From Lineus longissimus (lineage: Eukaryota > Nemertea > Pilidiophora > Heteronemertea > Lineidae): a stretch of 64,000 nucleotides of DNA. The stretch's first letter is position 1, and each line of letters opens with the position of its first letter. The notes below the pieces were generated by a model. It did not search any database. It was not told the origin of the DNA and saw nothing but the letters and a program-made list of their open reading frames with translations. Positions 12,293 to 25,200 of the stretch are shown here, piece after piece. The position numbers and the translations under genes were made by a program. The stretch lies in the NCBI RefSeq assembly GCF_910592395.1, contig NC_088320.1, positions 6,760,001 through 6,824,000 on the forward strand, written 5' to 3'.

Positions 12293-12731
12293 GCCCGCAG
12301 CACACTAGCCGCCAACTTTGGCGACAAGAAGTGTTCAGCTGACGCCTCTCGACGCCGAAGTTGGCGGCCAGTGGATCCCGGTCAGAGCACACCTGCCCAG
12401 AATTGGCGTCCAGTAGCGTCTTTTCTGCAACTTTAGGCTGCCATTTTGAAATCATGTGACATCAAGACGCATACTGATTGGCCATAGCCTCGCCGCCGAC
12501 GCCAATTCAGGCGGCAATCCGTAGCACACCTGGCTTCTTCTTGCGTTCAAACGCGGCGACACGCGTCAAAAAGCAAGCATGTTAGATATTTGGCGTTTAG
12601 TTGCGGCAAGTGGCGGCAAGTCGCGTTCGCCGACGCCGTTCGTAGCAGACTAGGGATTTTTCAGGCGTTCAGGGCTCTTGCGGCAAAAAACGCCAGTGAA
12701 CGCCGAAGTTGGCGGCTAGTGTGCTGCGGGC
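12293..12731. mobile_element. 439-bp non-autonomous DNA transposon with about 30-bp terminal inverted repeats
   Basis: It begins gcccgcagcacactagccgc and ends with the reverse complement gcggctagtgtgctgcgggc. The match continues inward through caactttggcg / cgccgaagttg. The interior is G+C-rich (gcggc, gacgcc words), unlike the A/T-rich flanks, and has no convincing transposase frame. Short internal echoes of the terminal word occur (gtagcacacctgg, gtagcagactagg). No target duplication was clear, so the superfamily is unassigned. Confidence 0.8.
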
Positions 12732-13189
12732 ATAACGCATTGTTGCCGCTCTATTAATTACCTTCATCATTTGGTTCAAAATAAAATACATGGGAGTCAT
12801 TATTTGTTCCTTCCCGTTTGTTTTATTCCTTAAAATTATACTCAAACCGGTCAAAAGGCATGCTCGCATTGTCTATCACGTCTGCTCCTGTTTGAAGTGA
12901 CATTCATTACCCACTACATATCAATATATGCACTCAAGAATTTGCATTTTTTTCGTATTGGTTTGCTTTGTCTTTGTCATATGTTGTGATTAAACCAGTA
13001 TTTTTTTCTAATAGCTTTGAGTTAAATACTAACAGGCTCTAGCCTTTACGATATTGGCGGATTATAATTCCCAGTTGCCTCGTCAGGCACGTAACGAGTG
13101 CAGAATTAATCCATGGGCGTTCCCTTTACAGTACCTTTTGCGCAGATCTGTGATAAAATCAGAAAGAAAAGGTTGTATGGTTTAGATGG

Positions 13190-13452
13190 CCGGGTGTAAA
13201 CGTATTTGAGTGGGAACACCCTCAACGATAGATTGATACATCTGTTCTTATAAAGCCCAAGCTCCCCCCGCCCGCTCCCCCCCCCATTGTTTGGGAACAC
13301 CCTCAACGATAGATTGATACATCTGTTCTTATGAAAGAGCCCCTCCCCCTTCCCCTCCGCTATTAAAAATCATTGCATTTCTCGCTCTCTGCTTTATGGA
13401 AACACTGGAATGTTGGGAATAAACACAGACAACATTTATAGTTACACCAGGT
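13190..13452 (+). mobile_element. MITE, ACCCGGTGTAA family, diverged copy with internal duplication
   Basis: It has ccgggtgtaa at the left and ttacaccaggt at the right. The interior words are shared with the copies at 32745 and 63555: cattgtttgggaacac, atagattgata, and tatggaaacactgg...gttgggaa..acaca. A 40-bp interior block beginning gggaacaccctcaacgatag is present twice (13212 and 13291), separated by a C-rich run, so this copy is longer than the others. Confidence 0.7.
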
Positions 13453-16400
13453 TTAGAACATTTCATCCTAAACTATTTGGATCTAATCTGTAAAGACAAT
13501 TATGCGATGCCGCAGCTACAATCGCTCGCAAAAGAAAACCAACAACCATCATAATCTCTAATATCTTATTGGTTTCGTTGATATGAAATAGCGCGGCATC
13601 TTAACGTGAATCGATGAGCGAAGCTGTGTTTATGTTTCGCGTTGCTGTATTTAGTAAATAGCATCTCACTCATGCAACGGCACTTCCCGAAAATAAACAT
13701 AAGTCATTTCGTTACCGTTATACTGCTCAATAAATGTACCGATATAAATGATGACATAAGACCATAGTCAATACAATGCTGAGAGTCAAGAGAGGGGCAT
13801 GCCACTTTTCCCGAAAAGAGTGAAATCAATGAATAGTCCACTTCATCAACAGATGGTACTGTACGGAAAGAAAGGCAAAGGGGCTTGAAAATCTGAGGGT
13901 GTTTTGCTTCATCAAATGGCTTGTTTTTGGTGTACTAGCATGTATTGTCCGATGCAGGGAGCAGGGCGAATTTTTTTCTTTCAGGTGCTCTGGACTCAGA
14001 AGTTATGATAACCGTCTTGTGCTGCGTGCTTCTTTTGAAATAGCAATTCCAAAACGATGAGGCCCGGGTAACGGAAAAACTTTCTCAACAACATAAGACC
14101 GGTTTGAAAGAAGTGCATTACAGGAAGCTGATGAGAGCCACACATAATTAAGACTATCCTACGTGTTTAAAACTCTTTTAATTGAATTTCCATTGCAAGG
14201 TGAAACAGCTTCTTTTGCACCGGGTGTACGCGTAATAGTCTTGGCGTCAAGTGCAACTTGATTAAGCACTACACTTCCCAAATAGAAGGGAAAAAAAATC
14301 CACCGTGACAATCACATCCCCCAGGTTGCGTAGGTCATTAAGTTGTATGCGGTACAAAATGGCCGGAAATTTGTCAGCTCTCATCACGGAGTGCTAATTA
14401 ACCGTCAGTACATTTCAATGATTAACGGCCCTGGACGCCAGTTAGTGCAATTAACTAGGAAGATGTACACCCTTCCCGCCTTCGAGGAAACTTCCTTGAT
14501 TTAATTAGCTGAATAGATTTAATATCGTTATGTGCTGGACTAGATTTCCGGTCGATTACTCTAAGGGCAGATTCGGTCAGAACGATTGCACTGTAGTTCG
14601 AATGTAAGGTAGTTCCTCACAACAGGTGGTAGGTGCAGAATCATTCCGAATCGTCATTCAATAGTAACATTAACGATGAAAAAATTAATTCAACGTTTTA
14701 CTTAGATGTCTCAATGACACTAAAGTCAAAAAAAGCTAGTCGTTTGTGAGATTTTTCTGTAATTGGAGAGATTTCGCAAATTGGTAAATTTTCAGTGAAA
14801 AGGCCGCTATATCAAGTGTTACGTATCATTCATTGATCTATTTTGTTTATTCAATTTTGACCATAATTTCTCTCTCAGTCACATTTGACCTTTGTAGGGT
14901 AGTATTGAGGGTATCCGTATTCATGTTCAAAGACAAAAAAAAACAACGGCCTTCCGCCCACAAGTCGAACACTCTTCCACCCTAACATCGCGCTTGAAGC
15001 AGAATTAAGAACTGAAGTATATTTGACAGACATCGTATTAATTATTCAATCTGTACATGGCGCCGAAGTTCACCACGTAGATACTTGCCCGTGACATTGT
15101 TTAATCAGAGAGACCTATCTGTCAACATTCATGTTGAAAAACAGTCATATACAATGAAAAATATTAAATCTACCATGTTTACTGCACATGTGTTCATCTG
15201 AAATCTGTTGTGTGCGAACTGTATAGAAACTTAAGGTATTCATGTTATGAATGACAGCAGCTGTCTCCCGTTGGATTTCTTATTATGATGAGCAAGTTCA
15301 TCAAGCAATCAAAACTGTCATGTCTATTGTGCAACCTTCCAGGCATTGATGATACATATTATGCGTGCCAATTTCAATAATCCCGACTCGTCCGAAGTAA
15401 GGCTTCTGCGTGGCGATCAAGTTTGTACGGATCGCTGCATTGACGATGAACTGCGCGGAGGTGAGAACCTGCATTATGACGTCGTTGAGTCGGTCTCGAT
15501 AACACCGATAGCACGACGGATCTTGCAATGAATTTAGCGCCGTGCAATGAGGTGACGACATGTCCAATCACGGTTGTACTCGGAAGGTGCGAAAAGTTTT
15601 CAGCGACAAAAGTTGAGCGTGCTGAACATAATAAAACACTATATACTGTGTGTTTCTCCTAGTATCTAGAGTTGATACAACATTTGCATAAAAGTACAAA
15701 CGGAAACTTCCAGGAGAAGAGTTTACTACTGATCGAAACAGGAAAAGAAGCATTTAAACTGTAATTAAGGAGAAATCCGCTCACCCCTTTAATCAGCAAA
15801 AGCAACTCATCATACAAAATTACAGGTCTCAACCCGAACAGTGTCTTTTATCACATAAATTATCATAGCTCTTAATGAAACCTTTTCCCTTCCCTTATCT
15901 TTTTCTTGAAATTTTAAGTAGATTAAATTGTAAGTGTAGATATGTCCCAAAGCCATGTCTTGCTACAATTACAAGACTGACAGCCAAATTCAATTACTCA
16001 CAAGGTCTCCGCAATTAATTCAATTTCGCTCCTGATGAGACGGCCAATAAGACAAGAATGCGAGCTTGATGATCTCATATGCGTATAGCATCGAGTGTCA
16101 CCACTCTTCGCTCGTTCTCATTAAAGAAAACCTTTAGCGAAACGGTTATAAAAATGAAGGAGTTGGGCAGGAATAAGCTTCCATAGATAAATGCTAGCAG
16201 TTCCCTTAAGGTAATAGATTATGTAGCCAATGAGCTGCATGAGATTTAATCTCCAATTTAGTTGTTTTTCCCACGTTCAGCTAGTCTAAATAAAGACTCG
16301 TGCTACGACTGGATCTCTTTAAGTGAAAGGGAATGGGAAAGATCTAGCTTAGTGCACTCGTCACATTATCATCGCTTCATGGCAGGCTACAAATGACTTG

Positions 16401-18518
16401 ACCCTTGCTCGTCAAAATGACACAGTTAAGTGCATGCGTGCTTGTACATGTACAAGTGTACAGTACAGCTAATACATACCAACAGAGCGATTGCACAGCA
16501 CGAATATGGAGTGAATGAACACTACACTCAGCTTGCAGTGTGATCGCACTACTAACCATGAATACATCTGAAGGACAAGAGCCTGACGAAAGGTTCCTTC
16601 GTTCCGCTTAAGGGCCAATGAGATTGTGGTACCTGTCGGTTTTCATTCAAAAGTTGCTTTATAAAGTAGGACAGTGACTTTTCATGATGTACAGTTTGTA
16701 CAAAAAAGTAAACCCGACAGTGTCTCGACAAACAATTATTTGGGGAAGAAACCGCATCACAAAGTCAGAATAGCTGAGGCAACCAAATCCGCAGCAGTGT
16801 TTGCGGCCTGTTGTATACAACCTCGCCATCACTGCCTCGACCACAGCAAAAAGCAACGCATCCTCACCTAAAAGAGCATAAACAGGAAAATCAATACGTT
16901 TACGGCGAAAGTGACAAGCTAGCGGATGTGCGCCTTCACGGCGGTTGGGACCTCATTAGCAGAGATCACACGTAACGCGAAAAAAAAGCAACCACGGAGA
17001 TCATATTTATAGTGATAATCATATTATCGATGTTTAGACTTATAGCAACTAGCTATAGAGGGTGGTTAGATCTGTAATGTTATCATTGCCACGGTGATGA
17101 TCTTAAATCAGATGTAAGTGCTCTTCGTCGTGTAGCAGAGTCTGAAAGAGTCTGGTCGTAGCGTGCATTTTTTGAATTCTTGCACGGCGCCCACACGTGT
17201 AGTTGGCTAACGGCAAATGACCTAACAACCTTTTGCGACTCGGCAACATTTCCCGTGATCGCATCAATAAACGTAGTATTCCGTTTTAAAGCGAACCTTT
17301 TTTAAAATTTAGTTGAAGAATATTTGTGTTTTTATTTGATTGGCTTTAGCACTGAGCCTCAGCAGCCTTCGAAATGGCCATTTTTTGTACCGACGGTAAT
17401 GCTGTACAGAACGGGTTTTGGTGTCATTAAACTCGAGAGGTTTCGATTTTGATCCGAGAACGGGATGCCTTTTTTCTCTGGTTGATGTCACCAAGCCAAG
17501 AACATTACCTTTGCGAACAGTTGATTTAAATGCATTTCATGTGGCAATATCTCGGCAAGAACTCGCAATTAAACTTATTTAGAAAAATTCTAAACGCGAT
17601 GTACTGACGCTTTAATACTGAAGGATTTAACACATTTCCCTAAAGGAATTACTCGACTTGTTCTTCAAAGGGCTCAGCCTATCAATTTGACGGAAAATTA
17701 AATTAGAGTTTATAGTAATGGTATTTGGATTAAGGAAGGGGCCAACTATCTCTATTCTATTAGAAATAGGGTTTCTCATTTAAAGTTATCTCATAAATCA
17801 ATCTGAACTAACTTAATCTAACCTAACAGAGTGAATACTGACTATGACTGTACTAATCTATTAAGCAAGCGCAGGCACCTTTAAAATTGAAGCAAAAAGG
17901 TAATTCAGCCTTTGATCAAATCTTAGACGAATTTGCTGAATTCTCTAATACCAGATCGAGCAAATATATAAATTCCATTTGAATATAAAATCATTAGATA
18001 ATGACTGATGGTACGTATAACCATTATGGTAACCAACTTACATTAAGAATGGTTGAATGTTGATTACAAACTGTAAACTGCGAATTTGTCGCGGGCCTTT
18101 TTGCGATTGCGATTTTTATCTTCGATGATTCGTACAAAATAAGGCTGTTTACACGGGGAAAAAACAAACCCGAAAAGACCAGACCATACCAGATCTAGAT
18201 AGGTTTGCTCCCGTGTCAGTGGGGTTGGGGTTGAAGTATCATGAAATAGCAGGCAAATATAGCATATTACGGCTCACGATATTCTCTTTGGTCCTAAGAA
18301 GGAAAGTAATGCGATCTGTCGTTGTTGAAGAATTCATTGAGAAAGTCGGTACAGGGAATTGAATTGGATTTTGTTAGTCATCACACATCCCTCGTTTCTA
18401 GTTAGCATCACTTTTATTATTCAGATTTCGTTGAGGGTCTGGCCTCTCGGCCAAGTGCACACTGGTGACTAAGCTTTTGCAGAGGAAGATCTGTAAACAT
18501 TTAATTCCTCTGTCACAA
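13453..18518. other. Gene-free stretch
   Basis: No supported gene. The part 14200-14620 is unusually rich in homeodomain-type ATTA/TAATTA words and NK2-type caagtg/cacttg words, which could mark a regulatory element. A perfect 16-bp palindrome, cttgtacatgtacaag, lies near 16441. Nothing else stands out. Confidence 0.5.
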
Positions 18519-18645
18519 GGGAGCTTTCGCAAAGCCCCCGAAACGTCCATGTGAACGCTTATCCCATTCTTCGACTTCATTATCGGGAGGTCGAACAATG
18601 AGATAGACGTTCACTTTGGGGTTACGGGGCGTTGCGAAAACTCCC
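18519..18645. mobile_element. 127-bp palindromic MITE, GGGAGTTTTCGCAA family, copy 1
   Basis: The termini gggagctttcgcaaag and gttgcgaaaactccc are inverted. The interior is largely self-complementary: aacgtccatgtgaacg against cgttcactttggggtt, with gttcgacct/aggtcgaac in the centre. A copy of exactly the same length lies at 51196-51322. Confidence 0.8.
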
Positions 18646-18789
18646 AACGCATATACCCGAAACGCCTACTGTAAGCCATCTACTGTTCAAATTCTTGTAA
18701 AATTCCTAGTTGATATCTTAGTTGAGAATCATACAAGAATCTTGCTGGAATGTGCCACACTTTTTAAAATTTGTTTGATTACGAATCTT

Positions 18790-18990
18790 CAGAGTCAAAA
18801 CCTCTATGGGTGGGACGGAAATAAAAAAAGAAAAATAATGTTTTTCTTCAGTCTCAAAATCTATATAGGGCGGGAATTTAAAAAAAAATCCATCAGACTC
18901 AAAATCTATGTTGGGCGAGGGAAATAAATTAAAAACATGCTTATTTGTATCAATTTTAGTCTCAGATCATACAAGGGGGACTTAAAAAAT
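18790..18990 (+). repeat. Degenerate 40-60 bp tandem repeat
   Basis: Four imperfect units share agtctcaaaatctatatagg, then ggcggga, then an A-run, starting near 18795, 18852, 18893 and 18957. A lone related unit is near 20131. Function unknown. Confidence 0.5.
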
Positions 18991-20279
18991 GAAAATTGGT
19001 TGAAATTGGTCGTCAGGAAAAATATTTTTCATTTCTCTCTATTTTATGGTCTGGGGAAGAAAAAAAAATGTGTCGAAGACAGTCGTCAGGGCTTTTATAT
19101 TTGTTCGACTGTCCCAAAAAATGAACCCCGGCGGATTCGTAATCCAACAAGTATAAAGATGAGACCTTTGATCGATATATTAGGGGTCTTATCTGGATTT
19201 TGACCCTGGAAGTGTCCTTTTTAAAGAAGTAACATAATCCACCTGAAACAATGAGACAGAAAGAAACGACAATGGTCCCTGGTGAGCATACATTGAAATT
19301 TATTAGATTTCTTAACAATAATACATGTACGTGTATTGCAAATGCGTGTCTGCTCTTTCACATATAATACGTCTTGTGCTAGAAATCCTCCAGTTTTATT
19401 CATCTCGAACAGTTAAGAAGCGTTCTTTGTCAGCAATATAGTGGCTCTAAGCAGGCTTTGCCTCGTATCAACATCAATACTATACTTTCAAGTCGCTATT
19501 TTTCAATATTTGGCAAATATCAATGAAGCATTTACAATGTCGTCAATAGGATGACTCTGATTCTACATGATCGTATGCCGGTTACAAAACAAATCGTAAA
19601 TAAAAGGAGTTCTATGACACACTTGCTGTGAGTAATTTATATGAAACCACTTGAAAACGATACCAGAAATGTCATGTATAACTCCTTATATTTAGTCTTC
19701 ATTCTTATCAGCATGGCATCATCGACACTTCTTCTAAACAAATAGCCAAGTTTATGAACAGAATGGGGCGAGTATGTCGAGATCATTTTTACCACGTGAA
19801 TTTTCAATTATTTGTGGGTAACTCATTTGTCTAAAGATGTCAAGGGAAATGAGCACGATGTACTCGGTGGTAACGCAGCAAGAATGCTTATCAGTCATAT
19901 TCAATGAGTAGCCTCACGTTTTGGGACAATCTCATTTCTTAGCAAAAGTACGGTCTGAATCACGATTGACATCGGTCCTGCTTTGCGTTAGTGACGCGCG
20001 CCAATGATGCACCAGTACTCGACCTACGTGCGACTTAGGCGCGACCTACGCGCTGGGTAGCGCGTCAATGACGCACCACTGACACGATGTCATTTGTGAT
20101 TTTGACTGGATACAAATGACAAAAAATATGCCAATCTTAAAATCTATACAGGGCGATATTGTAGGACAGTACTGCTACAATGTTTCGAATTATATATTTC
20201 TTTTCCATCAATTAAATGAAGTCACGCACGGACTGCTTGTAGCATAGCATCAAAATACATTTTCTTTGTAAGTTCAGCT
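18991..20279. other. Non-coding stretch 3' of the Ser/Asp-rich gene
   Basis: No gene seen. A G+C-richer block at 19985-20095 contains a near-repeat pair (gcgcgccaatgatgcaccag / gcgcgtcaatgacgcacca). The gene to the right, read leftwards, ends at 20280 with stop TAA inside tattaaag, which also supplies an ATTAAA. Its true poly(A) site is not obvious. Confidence 0.45.
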
Positions 20280-22229
20280 TTAATATGGGACTATTGGTTG
20301 CTTTGCATTACGCCTTTTGTCGTCGTCGTCGTCGTCATCGCCATCATCATCATCATCACCATCACCATCATCATCATCGTCGTCACTCGCATCTTCCCTC
20401 TTGGTGTTGGCTCGTTTTTTGTCGTCATCATCATCGTCATCACTTTCACTTGAGCTCTCGTCACTGTCACTTTCACTTGAGCTCTCGCTACTGTCACTTT
20501 CACTTGAACTTTCGTCACTGCTCGCATCACTATCACCAACGCTATTGCTGATGGCTCTTTTTTTGTCGTCATCATCACTGTCACTTTCACTTGAACTCAC
20601 GTCACTGTCACTTTCACTTGAGCTCTCGCTACTCTCACTTGAGCTTGAGCTTTCGTCACTGCTCGTATCACTATCGTCAACACTATTGCTGGTGGCTCTT
20701 TTTTTGTCGTCATCATCACTGTCACTTTCACTTGAGCTTTCGTCGCTGCTGGTATCACTATCGTCAACGCTATTGCTGGTGGCTCGTTTTTTATTGTCAT
20801 CATCATCACTGTCACTTTCACTTGAACTCACGTCACTGTCACTTTCACTTGAGCTCTCGCTACTCTCACTTTCACTTGAGCTCTCGCTACTGTCACTTTC
20901 ACTTGAGCTGTCGTCACTGTCACTTTCACTTGAGCTTTCGTCACTGCTCGTATCACTATCGTCAACACTATTGCTGGTGGCTCTTTTTTTGTCGTCATCA
21001 TCACTGTCACTTTCACTTGAGCTTTCGTCGCTGCTGGTATCACTATCGTCAACGCTATTGCTGGTGGCTCGTTTTTTATTGTCATCATCATCACTGTCAC
21101 TTTCACTTGAACTCACGTCACTGTCACTTTCACTTGAGCTCTCGCTACTCTCACTTTCACTTGAGCTCTCGCTACTGTCACTTTCACTTGAGCTGTCGTC
21201 ACTGTCACTTTCACTTGAGCTTTCGTCACTGCTCGTATCACTATCGTCAACACTATTGCTGGTGGCTCTTTTTTTGTCGTCATCATCACTTTCACTTTCA
21301 CTTGAACTTACGTCACGGTCACTTTCATCATGTTTGCTGTCCATTTGCCTCTTGGTGTTGGCTCGTTTTTTGTCGTCATCATCACTGTCACTTTCACTTG
21401 AACTCACGTCACTGTCACTTTCACTTGAGCTCTCGCTACTCTCACTTGAGCTTGAGCTCTCGCTACTCTCACTTGAGCTTGAGCTTTCGTCACTGCTCGT
21501 ATCACTATCGTCAATGCTATTGCTGGTGGCTCTTTTTTTGTCGTCATCATCACTGTCACTTTCACTTGAACTCACGTCACTGTCACTTTCACTTGAGCTC
21601 TCGCTACTCTCACTTGAGCTTGAGCTTTCGTCACTGCTCGTATCACTATCGTCAATGCTATTGCTGGTGGCTCTTTTTTTGTCGTCATCATCACTGTCAC
21701 TTTCACTTGAACTCACGTCACTGTCACTTTCACTTGAGCTCTCGCTACTCTCACTTGAGCTTGAGCTTTCGTCACTGCTCGTATCACTATCGTCAACACT
21801 ATTGCTGGTGGCTCTTTTTTTGTCGTCATCATCACTGTCACTTTCACTTGAGCTCTCGCTACTGTCACTTTCACTTGAGCTCTCGCTACTGTCACTTTCA
21901 CTTGAGCTCTTGCTACTGTCACTGTCACTTTCACTTGAGCTCTCGCTACTGTCACTTTCACTTGAGCTCTTGTCACTGTCACTTTCACTTGAGCTCTCGC
22001 TACTGTCACTTTTACTTGAGCTCTTGTCACTGTCACTTTCACTTGAGCTCTCATCGCTGCTCTCATTACTTGTGGTCTTTTCACTAATCTGGTCACTATC
22101 AACCTCACCAAAGCCCTCGTCACTAGTGGACTGATTACTGTCCTCGTTACTCTGGACCTCCTGTGATTTGCCATTGGAGTCGGCCGCCGCATTTTGTCCC
22201 ATCATGACCAATTCTTCTGGTGTTGGTAT
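20280..22229 (-). other. Terminal exon 7: Ser/Asp/Glu repeat tail with KKR sites
   Basis: Acceptor cattttttttcag, phase 0, beginning IPTPEELVMMGQNAAADSN. The body is built from SSSESDSD/SSESS blocks and a recurring module, KKRATSNSVDDSDTSSDES, found eight times with V or I plus one variant (AISNSVGDSDASSDES). Two other KKRA sites are followed by NTKR. A 285-bp unit (95 residues) is present as near-identical direct copies starting at 20824 and 21109. S-x-E sites for secretory-pathway kinases are extremely dense. The exon ends in a poly-Asp stretch, KRRNAKQ and PIVPY. Confidence 0.88.
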
Positions 22230-25200
22230 CTGAAAAAAAATGTGCGTCTAATATAAATATAGCGTCTACAATATTCCATCCTCCCAAACTCAACAACCCC
22301 GAACCCGAACTAAGCATAGTAGAATCACCCCTTCCCTATTTTACTAATCTAAAAAAATAGAAAAAAAGACAGAAGCTGCACACTCTTGGTTGAGATAATG
22401 TGAATATTAGCGGTTGTGTGAGCATAGTATACAAAATGAATCATTCCGCTGTTGGACAACAACTAAGAGCACTTTGACTGTCGAGATTTTGCTTCGCTTC
22501 TAACTGACAGTCTTGCGTCATGTGAAGATGACGCCTGTACTACATACCACAATGCCATCTCCCTTTTCCACTTTAGTCAATTCACACGAAGTTTCAAAGG
22601 CTTCCTTGTCAATAGTCTTCGACGCATTGAGTTTGAGCTGTATTGCGATTCCAGGGCTGACATCTCCTGGAACGATGAAGTATGAAATCGAAATTTTTGC
22701 ACTTGGTTTTTTGAGTTGAAGTCACCCATTTTAAAGGCTGAATTTCCTTCCCTGTCGTCATTGAGCCAATCCTTCATTGTTGAACGACAATGAAATGTAT
22801 GTAATGTACAGTGATCACTTGATCAAGGCCTCCCAAACTCGACAACCAAGAATTGCTCAATAATCTTGTCACGAACGTACATGCACATTTATATACAAAC
22901 TAATTAGACCTTTGTTCTATAAGTATCTTATTTGGATGTTCTGATAGACTTGGCTTTTCAGAGAATTAAGGGTATTTCGTATGCTATTAACAGTGGGCTT
23001 GAGGTGTGGTACTATTCGTTCTTCATTATCCACTAAAACGGCAGATAGAAAACCATTGTTCATCCTTCCAATCAAGCTCAAGGCCTTTTTCAGTTAGGAT
23101 AGTTTTGAGCAAAATACCTGCTCATTTTGATGATAATGACACACTATGCAACGGCATTATAGCTGTTCGTTTAAAATGCTCAACCTGATCAGAGTCTTTC
23201 CATGAAGCCCAAGAGAGCTGCGGGATCACAGGAAACTTGCCGTGACCAGACTCATTTTATTGAAAGATTCTGACCTCACTTACCTTGGCCGTTCTTCAAC
23301 AATACGTCGGCCCCAATGGGAAGACATTCGTCCGTCTGCATAGTTATTGGTCCATCGAAGAGTTCGGGAACGTTCACCACGTAGTTTGGTCCACCACTTA
23401 TAGTCGTAAAATATTTACTATTGTCTGAAAAAAGAGATCTTCATTTAATCTAATGACGAGGCATTTTTGGTAAATTCACACCAACTCGCCATAGAAATTA
23501 AAACACACTATAACCTTACTCGTTCTAAAGAAAAACAATTCGTGGAAGCAAGACACTTTGAAAATGTTCGCGGGTTTTACGTCCATGAATGATATTGACA
23601 CTGAAATTAGCTATAGTTCTTTTTAAAAACATGTGCTTGGCGCATGGTAGCATTGGATCGAGAAGCAAACTACCGTTTGTGACGTGATCGGACCTGCCCT
23701 CTTTGCTATAAAAAACTCATCGTGTGGTCAATGTGGAAGTCGTCCGAAAACCTACCTAGTAAGCACTGCCATGCACTTCCTACAGTTCCGTTGACAGTAC
23801 TTTGGAAGCAGCTTACAGTATCCTTGCCATTAGCACCAGCAATTCTTACTTCGCTTATTTGGAAGCCTGGTTGCTGTAAACAAGAATATGGCTTTTGTTT
23901 ATCATGTTTATGGTGACAAAAAGAAGTTAAAAAGAGAAGGAATACCACACGTTCATGGTGAGATTTGGATGTGTTAGTACAGTGTATAATAATTCCAATA
24001 AATAGTTAACATTATTGGCGAACGCGTTAAACGATATAGTTAACCCTGATTGGCGAACACGTAACGGTACGATTACAAATGCCCGTCTCAAACCAATTAG
24101 TACATGCACCTGCTAGTTCGTGATTAACAAAAATTATCGGGCATGTCGGGCGGCGAGATTCTATTGGCTGCACAGTTGACCTGCAACGGTTAGCTTAAGT
24201 ATAGAACGCTCTCTGTGAAATACACATACCATGTCACAAACATACATACCCATTCAAGACCCATGGTCTGTGAATGGTGAGGGCATGTACACGTACTGTA
24301 GATTAGTGCATTACATAGCCTAGCTAATAATTATAGCATAATATGACTCTAACAACAAATTTGTGAATAAGAAATATGAACGGCCGCTGTGTATATGTTG
24401 TCATGGTTTGTTCCACTTTCATATTCAAGATCCTCCTATCATTAAAGAGATTCTAAGGGCAGGAGCTAAGAAGGCAAGATAAAGATACACAAGTCGCCAG
24501 TAGGGGTCTCTCCCATCCTCCCATCTCGTGGTACGTCTGTCAAAACTATTTACGCTTGTACGAGGGAGGAATATATTTAGTCGTGAATCAGACAAGACCC
24601 AGGCGCCGTCCTTTGCATATTAGTCACCCGAAGATGTCCATTTACCCCCCCCCCCGCTCCTGCCTAAAGTCCCCTTTAAAGGGTGTAATAACGTTTCGCT
24701 CTCGAAATAACAGTACCTTGCTCAGGTCTACCACAATTCTCTTAGCGAATAGAGGAATGAAGACAGCTAGGCGCTGATTCACGAAGTCGATCGCTCCGCT
24801 GAAAAAATTAATGTGATATATTTTACGAGCTTCCAGGAGCCAAAACGGTGTGCATACATTTTGTAAACGATTTTTCCTGAGGAAAAGCATTCATAATGCA
24901 AACTAGATAATATGTCACGTTTTTGCCTGTGAAATTGAAGTGGTTCAGTTTGCTTAATCCCAAGTTCTCTTCACATTACCCACTCACTGATTTAGACATG
25001 AGCGGTTTTTCCTCTCAGACTTGCTTTAATATATTTTTGTCTCAGTGATGATGGGATTCAAAGACATTCGACACTGCTTGTTTTTTTTCTTTTCAATGGG
25101 GAATCGACGGGTAGAAAAATATGTTCTCTCAAAATATGAACTAATTCGACACATAATTAGTGGTCGCCCATCGTACGTGTACGTGAGTCGGGGCTTACAT

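Noticed and set aside
12227-12436. Short plus-strand ORF around 12.3 kb
   Set aside because: It lies mostly in the terminal repeat and interior of the 439-bp MITE and has no transposase motifs.
13976-14060. Strong acceptor (tttttttctttcag) followed by open frames
   Set aside because: Two phases are open to stops, there is no donor, partner exon or poly(A) signal, and the family is unknown. A chance pyrimidine tract is as likely.
20317-22134. Very long plus-strand ORF (605 codons) and a second 498-codon frame opposite the Ser/Asp exon
   Set aside because: They are products of the tcactgtcactttcac repeat read on the other strand (LSLSLEL and CHFHLSSRY runs). The minus-strand frame has splice signals, matching phases and a signal peptide upstream.
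22548-22666. Apparent one-base frameshift in exon 6 of the Ser/Asp gene
   Set aside because: A careful re-read of the complement (gaaacttcgtgtgaattgac) shows that the exon is 119 nt and fully in frame.
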